NCBI GenBank assembly: GCA_910584575.1
Contig: CAJUBG010000012.1
Span: 51,603-64,472 of the forward strand
Source of the DNA: an uncultured Dorea sp.
GTDB taxonomy: Bacteria > Bacillota > Clostridia > Lachnospirales > Lachnospiraceae
DNA: 12,870 nucleotides
Direction: 5' to 3'
This document shows positions 7,958 through 11,218 of the stretch, in pieces. Made by a program: the position numbers and the translations under genes. Within the stretch, counting starts at the first letter, position 1, and each line of letters starts with the position of its first letter. The notes beneath the pieces were generated by a model that searched no databases, was not told the DNA's origin, and worked only from the letters and a program-made list of their open reading frames with translations.

Positions 7958-7985
7958 GTAATTAGAAAGAAAAACACAGGAAAAA

Positions 7986-8003
7986 AGTTCTCGCGTATGA
8001 ACT
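7986..8003. promoter_or_regulatory. 18-bp dyad, variant copy (site 1)
   Basis: AGTTCTCGCGTATGAACT has perfect 5-bp arms (AGTTC/GAACT) and an 8-bp spacer. Arm sequence and geometry are the same as in the other copies, but the spacer differs (TCGCGTAT against ACACGTCC). It sits between a TATAAT and the ribosome binding site of the first phage gene, a normal place for a repressor operator. Confidence 0.6.
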
Positions 8004-8023
8004 TTAAGAAAGGGGAAAGCCAC

Positions 8024-8284
8024 ATGAACAACATGAAAGTTTACAAGGTGTACTTAGAGGATACCGTCACAGAGGATTGTTTCAAGACAATCATTCCGGC
8101 GTTTTCCGAAGAATTAGCTATGGAATACGCACACGGCAATGGAGAAGTCGTTGCCATCAAAGAAACTACCGACTATCCGATATCTGACGCTAAATTATAT
8201 AACACACTAAAAAGTGCCGGATATGGGAAGGCTGAAATTTCAATCATTACAAGGGCATTATTCCAAATCGGCTTAACTACCTAA
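8024..8284 (+). CDS. Small phage protein of unknown function (86 aa)
   Basis: This soluble 86-residue protein starts MNNMKVYKVYLEDTVTEDCF, continues with SEELAMEYAHGNGEVVAIKETTDYPI, and ends KAEISIITRALFQIGLTT. I recognise the general look (MKVYKVY..., GNGEVVAIK, a GYGKAEISIITR-type C-terminus) from small proteins in clostridial mobile elements but cannot name a function. AAGGGG lies about 10 nt before the ATG at 8024. Earlier in-frame ATGs (7925 and 7997) have no such site, and the one at 7997 lies within the dyad. It is the first gene of the plus-strand phage block, separated from the next by a hairpin and promoter region. A regulatory or replication-accessory role is a guess from position only. 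Confidence 0.75.
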   Translation: MNNMKVYKVYLEDTVTEDCFKTIIPAFSEELAMEYAHGNGEVVAIKETTDYPISDAKLYNTLKSAGYGKAEISIITRALFQIGLTT

Positions 8285-8301
8285 CCAAAATCAATAACGG
8301 G

Positions 8302-8332
8302 GGTTCAAACAACTGAACCTCCACAATATAAA
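8302..8332 (+). promoter_or_regulatory. Promoter overlapping a GTTC-N8-GAAC dyad
   Basis: TTCAAA (8304-8309) and TATAAA (8327-8332) are separated by 17 bp. The -35 lies inside an inverted repeat, GGTTC-AAACAACT-GAACC (8302-8319), with the same GTTC-N8-GAAC core as the repeated dyads but another spacer. A full dyad (8337-8354) begins 5 bp after the -10, over the expected start site. One protein binding both could block this promoter. The repeat could alternatively act as a weak hairpin terminator for the preceding gene, although no T-tract follows. Confidence 0.45.
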
Positions 8333-8336
8333 AAAA

Positions 8337-8354
8337 AGTTCACACGTCCGAACG
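8337..8354. promoter_or_regulatory. 18-bp dyad (site 2), upstream of the 300-aa gene
   Basis: AGTTCACACGTCCGAACG is identical to the array copies except for the last base (G instead of T). It lies between the candidate -10 at 8327 and the ribosome binding site AAGGGGG, so a bound protein would cover the transcription start. Its GTTC begins 35 bp after that of the half-related dyad at 8302. Confidence 0.65.
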
Positions 8355-8375
8355 ATTTACAAGGGGGAAATAACA

Positions 8376-9278
8376 ATGACAAAAACAACAAAAACAGAGA
8401 CAACTGCTAAGACAGCAACAAAGAAAGAAACCAAGTCAACCGCTAAGACAGCAACAAAGAAGGAAACCAAGCCAACTATCAAGGCAGAACCGAGGGCAAA
8501 GGAAACCGTAACAACAACTGCAATGAACCCGCCAACTGCTGACAGTATCACTAAACAGTTGCAACTAGCAGAGGAAAAAAACAAGAAAGCCCAACTAGCC
8601 AACGACAAGCGGTTATATAAACGCTTCAAATGTCAGATTGATAAAGCATATCAGAGCATGGAAAACAGTTATTTACAGACAGCTTTCGCCCTCCATGCAA
8701 TCTATACGCATAAACTTTACCAACTGGACAATTTCAAGAACATTTACGATTTTGCCAAGGAAACCTATTCCATAGCAAGAGGGACATGCAACAACTTTAT
8801 CAACATATGCGAAAAGTTCGGAGTCCCCAACGAAAACGGCAATATCATGGAGTTATCCCCAACCTATGCACAGTACAGTGTATCGCAACTTGCGGTTATG
8901 CTTGCGTTCCCACAGGAACTTCTAACCAAGTGTGACAAATCCATGTCAGTCCGAGAATTAAAGCGAATGCGCGTTGAATATGAATCCGGCTCACAAGCCC
9001 CAACCGACACGCAAGCAATCGAAACCACAATGAAGGCGGTTCCTTCTGATTCAGCCGATACTGACAGTTCAGCAAGTACCGATAGTCCGGAAGGTACATC
9101 CTCAGAAGGGGCAACAAAACTAGATATTTCAGAAACTACGGATAACATTATCGTATGCGAAGCAAAAACCGTAGACGAATTATTCAATCTCCGTGGAATC
9201 ATCACTGACACACTCTACGACGTTGTTGAGGGAAACAACAAAAAGAACGCCCGTTTAGAGTTAAGGATTGTGTACTAA
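8376..9278 (+). CDS. Putative phage DNA-binding regulator or replication protein with Lys/Thr-rich tail
   Basis: The 300-aa protein has an unusual N-terminus. Residues 1-45 are Lys/Thr/Ala-rich with a 12-aa unit, TAKTATKKETKS, repeated twice (36-bp DNA repeats at 8403-8438 and 8439-8474), like a histone-type DNA-binding tail. Residues about 60-205 form a helical core. The segment 120-147 (NFKNIYDFAKETYSIARGTCNNFINICEKF) looks like a helix-turn-helix and is followed by SPTYAQYSVSQLAVML and SVRELKRMR. The last 100 residues begin with an acidic Ser/Thr-rich linker. I see no HUH (HxH) motif or paired tyrosines, so I do not call it a rolling-circle initiator. It sits where gene II lies in Ff phages. 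The dyad directly upstream makes it a candidate dyad-binding, autoregulating protein; that is inference. A strong AAGGGGG precedes the ATG. Confidence 0.55.
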   Translation: MTKTTKTETTAKTATKKETKSTAKTATKKETKPTIKAEPRAKETVTTTAMNPPTADSITKQLQLAEEKNKKAQLANDKRLYKRFKCQIDKAYQSMENSYLQTAFALHAIYTHKLYQLDNFKNIYDFAKETYSIARGTCNNFINICEKFGVPNENGNIMELSPTYAQYSVSQLAVMLAFPQELLTKCDKSMSVRELKRMRVEYESGSQAPTDTQAIETTMKAVPSDSADTDSSASTDSPEGTSSEGATKLDISETTDNIIVCEAKTVDELFNLRGIITDTLYDVVEGNNKKNARLELRIVY

Positions 9279-9292
9279 AAAAGTAAATACGA

Positions 9293-9383
9293 GGAAGCCC
9301 TGCAAAGGGCTTTCCCCTTAAAAATACCTAACCACATTATTTTGTTTCAAAAGTATAGATAGAAAGCCCTGCAAAGGGCTTTC
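9293..9383 (+). repeat. Twin GCAA-tetraloop hairpins before the putative SSB gene
   Basis: Two near-identical hairpins occur between the genes. The first pairs GGAAGCCCT (9293-9301) with AGGGCTTTCC (9306-9315), with one bulged T. The second pairs GAAAGCCCT (9362-9370) with AGGGCTTTC (9375-9383), a perfect 9-bp stem. Both have a GCAA loop, a GNRA tetraloop if transcribed, and are followed by CCCC and an A-run rather than T-runs. They are therefore poor terminators in this direction. Position suggests an RNA element in the leader of the next gene, or processing or stability hairpins. Confidence 0.6.
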
Positions 9384-9452
9384 CCCCAAAAAAGTAGCTT
9401 GTTGGAGAAATCCGGCTTGTGATAAAAACCAAAAAGAGAAGGAGAAAAAACT

Positions 9453-9791
9453 ATGAAACTTGCATTAAGAACAATCGAACCGGTGCTTGTCATTGACAAG
9501 TCAAAAAAACCATGGGAAATGAACGGCAATAAAGGAGTCGTCTATAAGGTAATCTGCCATAAGAAAGTGGAGGACGAGGTACAGGTAGAGGACATCCGCA
9601 TTACGGAGGAGGTTTACAACGAAATCGAACCCATGCAGAAATACCACTTTGCCGCAACAATCGACGTGAAGAATAACCGCATGGAGGTATACCATGCATA
9701 TCCTGCCGATACTGCCGAAAAAGGTGATACTCCTGAAAAAGGCGGTACTGCCACACCCAACACGGGGAAGGGTTCGGCTTCTTCCAAATAG
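9453..9791 (+). CDS. Putative phage single-stranded DNA-binding protein (pV-like)
   Basis: This 112-aa protein starts MKLALRTIEPVLVIDKSKKP, and beta-rich stretches follow: KGVVYKVICHKKVEDEVQVEDIRI, KYHFAATIDVKNNRMEVYHAYP. The pattern fits a small OB-fold of about 85 residues followed by a flexible Gly/Thr/Lys/Pro tail (EKGDTPEKGGTATPNTGKGS). In a filamentous phage this place is filled by the pV protein, which coats the progeny strand and represses gene II translation. The call rests on size, strand pattern and position, not on a recognised signature. GAAGGAG lies about 10 nt before the ATG. The stop codon TAG overlaps the first of three 36-bp repeats. A small unrelated phage protein remains possible. 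Confidence 0.5.
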   Translation: MKLALRTIEPVLVIDKSKKPWEMNGNKGVVYKVICHKKVEDEVQVEDIRITEEVYNEIEPMQKYHFAATIDVKNNRMEVYHAYPADTAEKGDTPEKGGTATPNTGKGSASSK

Positions 9792-9879
9792 TTCACACGT
9801 CCGAACTTTCAAACAATCCTGAAATAGTTCACACGTCCGAACTTTCAGACAATCCGAAAAAAGTTCACACGTCCGAACT
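9790..9879. repeat. Three-copy array of the 18-bp dyad at 36-bp spacing
   Basis: Identical copies of AGTTCACACGTCCGAACT start at 9790, 9826 and 9862, exactly 36 bp apart. The first begins inside the stop codon of the putative SSB gene. The 18-bp spacers between copies are also similar: the first two share a TTCA-ACAATCC pattern. The unit is a direct repeat built of an inverted repeat (AGTTC..ACGT..GAACT), as expected for a dimeric DNA-binding protein or for replication iterons. It is not a CRISPR array, because the spacers are related to each other. Confidence 0.85.
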
Positions 9880-9932
9880 TTACAACTAAATACCGCAATC
9901 CCCCATGGATACATATAACCATCACTGGAATT

Positions 9933-10028
9933 GAAATCTGTATCGGTACTGAAAATGAAATCTGTATCGGTATCGAAAATGAAATCCATACCGATACCAG
10001 AATGGAAATCCATACCGGCAATCGAAAC
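9933..10028. repeat. Four 24-bp tandem repeats (iteron-like)
   Basis: Units begin with GAAATC at 9933, 9957, 9981 and 10005, exactly 24 bp apart. Units 1 and 2 carry CTGTATCGGTA, whereas units 3 and 4 carry CATACCG-type sequence, which is its reverse complement. As a result GTATCGGTAT (9964-9973) and ATACCGATAC (9988-9997) form a perfect 10-bp stem. Inversion of the core while the GAAATC boundary keeps its direction points to selection for both spacing and pairing. Initiator-binding iterons are the closest known analogy. Confidence 0.7.
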
Positions 10029-10036
10029 ACTCCCAT

Positions 10037-10134
10037 TGTCACCAGTACCGTAGTCCTGTCAAGGGCGGGCGACCTTCGCCCGTTTATCTTGACCCTTGAC
10101 AGGACGGTCAGAGCCAATACCGATACTGGTGACA
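10037..10134. other. Nested stem-loop with bulged hairpin A (candidate double-strand origin)
   Basis: An outer stem pairs GTCACCAGTA (10038-10047) with TACTGGTGAC (10124-10133). Inside it GTCCTGTCAAGGG (10053-10065) pairs perfectly with CCCTTGACAGGAC (10093-10105). Directly on top, CGGGCG (10066-10071) pairs with CGCCCG (10077-10082), and the ten bases TTTATCTTGA (10083-10092) are left as a one-sided bulge. TTATCTTGA resembles the nick site I recall for pC194/pUB110-type rolling-circle replicons (TTATCTTG before ATA). A single-stranded T-rich stretch held by stems is a typical initiator substrate. No initiator gene is in the window to confirm this. Confidence 0.6.
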
Positions 10135-10137
10135 GGA

Positions 10138-10169
10138 GGGGATTGGAATACCGCAGTATTGCAATCCCC
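10138..10169. other. 14-bp hairpin C with CGCA loop
   Basis: GGGGATTGGAATAC (10138-10151) pairs with GTATTGCAATCCCC (10156-10169) with a single G-G mismatch and a CGCA loop. It begins 4 bp after the nested structure ends. Part of it (AATACCGCA) also occurs at 9889-9897. It is a candidate packaging signal or complementary-strand origin hairpin. No T-tract follows, so it is not an obvious terminator. Confidence 0.55.
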
Positions 10170-10265
10170 TCTTGGGTGCCCGTCAGCCCCTGCCGCAAGG
10201 GAATTTGTAGCCTCCCAAACGACTAACTATTTCAGTTGGTTCTATGAATCCAAACCAATCATGCA

Positions 10266-10314
10266 GTCCTGTCAAGGGCAGTCTGTGACTGTTTATCTCG
10301 ACCCTTGACAGGAC
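10266..10314. other. Bulged hairpin B, second copy of hairpin A
   Basis: GTCCTGTCAAGGG (10266-10278) pairs with CCCTTGACAGGAC (10302-10314), the same 13-bp stem as in hairpin A. The inner stem differs in sequence but still pairs: CAGTC (10279-10283) with GACTG (10287-10291), loop TGT. The bulge is TTTATCTCGA (10292-10301), differing from copy A by one base. Similarity continues on the right (GCAGAGCCAATACC against TCAGAGCCAATACC). An initiation/termination pair, or a working and a defective origin copy, would both fit. Confidence 0.65.
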
Positions 10315-10433
10315 GGGCAGAGCCAATACCCAAAATGGGAGGGAATCCCCCCGTTGGAGACGGGACGGGGGCTAGGGGGCAGGAATGGTACAAAAAGTCC
10401 CTATTTTCACTTTAGAAAGAAAGAGGTATTTCC

Positions 10434-10763
10434 ATGAATATGAATGAAAAGGACAATTCCTTCTCCCAAGACCAAACCAACACCAAGGAAACCGATATTC
10501 CAGAAACGAAAACCATGGAAAATGGCACAAGTCCAGACCAAACGTCTGACAATAAAGAAGAAGTTCACACGTCCGAACTCTCTCCCGCCGTACAGGAATA
10601 CATAGATTATTCCAATGATATCGGCACACTGATAACCGAAATCCAAACGGTAAACCAACGGTTAGACACCATGACGAACATATTCATAGTCGGCATGATA
10701 GGCATTGGCCTGGTAGTCGGTATCTTAGCATGTAACATCTTTGCAAGATACTTTATCAGTTAA
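10434..10763 (+). CDS. Single-TM phage protein, candidate minor coat or membrane component
   Basis: The 109-aa protein has a polar, acidic N-terminus (residues 1-50, rich in Asp, Glu, Thr, Asn and Gln). A helix follows (about 52-79) and then one hydrophobic span (about 83-106, IFIVGMIGIGLVVGILACNIF) ending ARYFIS. It is the first gene after the structured region and leads a close run of coat-type genes, in the place of Ff genes VII and IX. AAGAGG lies 7-8 nt before the ATG at 10434. One exact copy of the 18-bp dyad lies inside the coding sequence (10562-10579, encoding VHTSEL). An in-frame ATG at 10671 would give a 30-aa TM protein, about the size of pVII or pIX, but it has no ribosome binding site. 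The precise role is unknown. Confidence 0.6.
   Translation: MNMNEKDNSFSQDQTNTKETDIPETKTMENGTSPDQTSDNKEEVHTSELSPAVQEYIDYSNDIGTLITEIQTVNQRLDTMTNIFIVGMIGIGLVVGILACNIFARYFIS
10562..10579. promoter_or_regulatory. 18-bp dyad (site 6) inside a coding region
   Basis: AGTTCACACGTCCGAACT is identical to the array copies but lies within the 109-aa membrane protein gene, encoding V-H-T-S-E-L. Preservation of all 18 bases here, where codon choice could vary, suggests the DNA site itself is selected or arrived recently by copying. Confidence 0.65.
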
Positions 10764-10790
10764 AGCCAAGAGAAAGCAGAGGTATCGCAC

Positions 10791-10940
10791 ATGGAAGGAC
10801 AAGAACTCCTTGTATTATCCCTAGAGGAACTAGGGCAGTTATTCATAACATCAATTCCGGCAGGCTTCCTGATTGGAAGTATCCCAATGATAATCGGTGT
10901 AGCCCTGCACGGGTTGATAAATATATTCAAAAAAGCGTAA
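10791..10940 (+). CDS. 49-aa TM protein, candidate minor coat protein (pVII/pIX-like)
   Basis: The translation begins MEGQELLVLSLEELGQLFIT and continues SIPAGFLIGSIPMIIGVAL, ending NIFKKA. It has an acidic amphipathic start, one hydrophobic span (about 18-43) and a basic tail. This is the layout of filamentous-phage coat proteins that insert in the inner membrane and contact DNA through their basic C-terminus. There is no signal peptide. It begins 27 nt after the previous stop, with an AGAGG about 8 nt before the ATG, and ends 26 nt before the major-coat-like gene. The next gene is a better match to a major coat protein, so this one is probably a minor capsid component. Both may be coat subunits. 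Confidence 0.65.
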   Translation: MEGQELLVLSLEELGQLFITSIPAGFLIGSIPMIIGVALHGLINIFKKA

Positions 10941-10966
10941 AGCGCAAAAAGAAAGGAGAAACGCAT

Positions 10967-11128
10967 ATGGAAAGCGTATCAACAGCATTAGTAACCAGTT
11001 TCACATCAGTAGCAAGTTCACTCACGGGAATCATTGGTGATGTCCTGCCGGTAGCCCTGCCCGTAGTAGGTGCAGTCATTGTGGTAACGACAGGAATCCG
11101 GATTTTCAAGAAAATCGTAACCAAGTAG
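10967..11128 (+). CDS. Major coat protein candidate of an inovirus (pVIII-like)
   Basis: The 53-aa protein starts MESVSTALVTSFTSVASSLT, then GIIGDVLPVALPVVGAVIVV, and ends with a basic RIFKKIVTK. It has a short Ser/Thr-rich amphipathic N-terminal helix, a hydrophobic middle and a Lys/Arg-rich C-terminus. This is the expected order for an inovirus major coat protein, whose positive end lines the ssDNA core. The VLPVALPVVGAVIV...G.R.FKK pattern matches what I know of coat proteins of Gram-positive filamentous phages. It lacks a cleavable signal, as in Pf3-type coats. AAAGGAG lies 8 nt before the ATG at 10967, the strongest site in the module, and a terminator follows at 11156. Both fit high expression. 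Confidence 0.85.
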   Translation: MESVSTALVTSFTSVASSLTGIIGDVLPVALPVVGAVIVVTTGIRIFKKIVTK

Positions 11129-11155
11129 AGAAGCAGACGAACAAAGAAGCGGAGG

Positions 11156-11187
11156 AAGGGGCTAGGAGGAAATCCAGTCCCTTTTTT
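11156..11187 (+). terminator. Rho-independent terminator after the major coat gene
   Basis: AAGGGGCT (11156-11163) pairs with AGTCCCTT (11176-11183), with one G-T wobble, and continues into GGA/TCC within the loop. The stem runs directly into T6 (11182-11187). It lies 27 nt after the major-coat stop and 31 nt before the pIII-like start. Ff phages have their strong terminator in the same place, making coat protein mRNA abundant and pIII mRNA rare. Confidence 0.75.
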
Positions 11188-11218
11188 CGCCCCAAGAAAG
11201 AGAAAGGAAGGGGAAAGA

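Larger units (their letters stand above)
9792..10433. other. Gene-free structured region, candidate phage origin / packaging region
   Basis: About 640 bp between the SSB-like and coat-module genes have no credible gene. They hold the dyad array (9790-9879), four 24-bp repeats (9933-10028), a nested stem-loop (10037-10134), a 14-bp hairpin (10138-10169), a 7-bp hairpin ACTAACT/AGTTGGT (10222-10240), a second bulged hairpin (10266-10314) and a G-rich end (10337-10380). Filamentous phages keep both replication origins and the packaging hairpin in one such intergenic region. In Ff phages it lies between genes IV and II; here it would sit between the gene V and gene VII/IX equivalents. The assignment is inference from structure density and position. 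Confidence 0.6.

Noticed and set aside
7937..7964. dif-like XerCD attachment site
   Set aside because: By eye only about 6-7 of 11 bases match in each arm to the Gram-positive dif I recall, which is too weak to annotate without the right-end repeat.
7986..8003. LexA (SOS) box reading of the dyads
   Set aside because: Gram-positive LexA boxes are GAAC-N4-GTTC. These dyads are GTTC-N8-GAAC, with opposite polarity and different spacing.
8357..8629. Minus-strand hydrophobic 90-aa frame
   Set aside because: It is the complement of the Lys/Thr-rich repeat of the 8376 gene. Lys codons read backwards give Leu/Phe-rich peptides, so the apparent membrane protein is an artefact.
9790..9879. CRISPR array
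   Set aside because: Three identical repeats at constant spacing look CRISPR-like. However, the unit is 18 bp, the intervals are only 18 bp and are similar to each other, and copies also occur alone elsewhere. No cas gene is present.
9501..10013. Minus-strand 170-aa frame containing repeated KVRTCEL segments
   Set aside because: It runs opposite to all phage genes. Its repeated peptide is just the translation of the 36-bp dyad array, and its other part is the shadow of the SSB-like gene.
10002..10308. Plus-strand frames within the structured region (10002-10226, 10096-10308)
   Set aside because: No ribosome binding site, composition dictated by hairpin arms, and no recognisable protein features.
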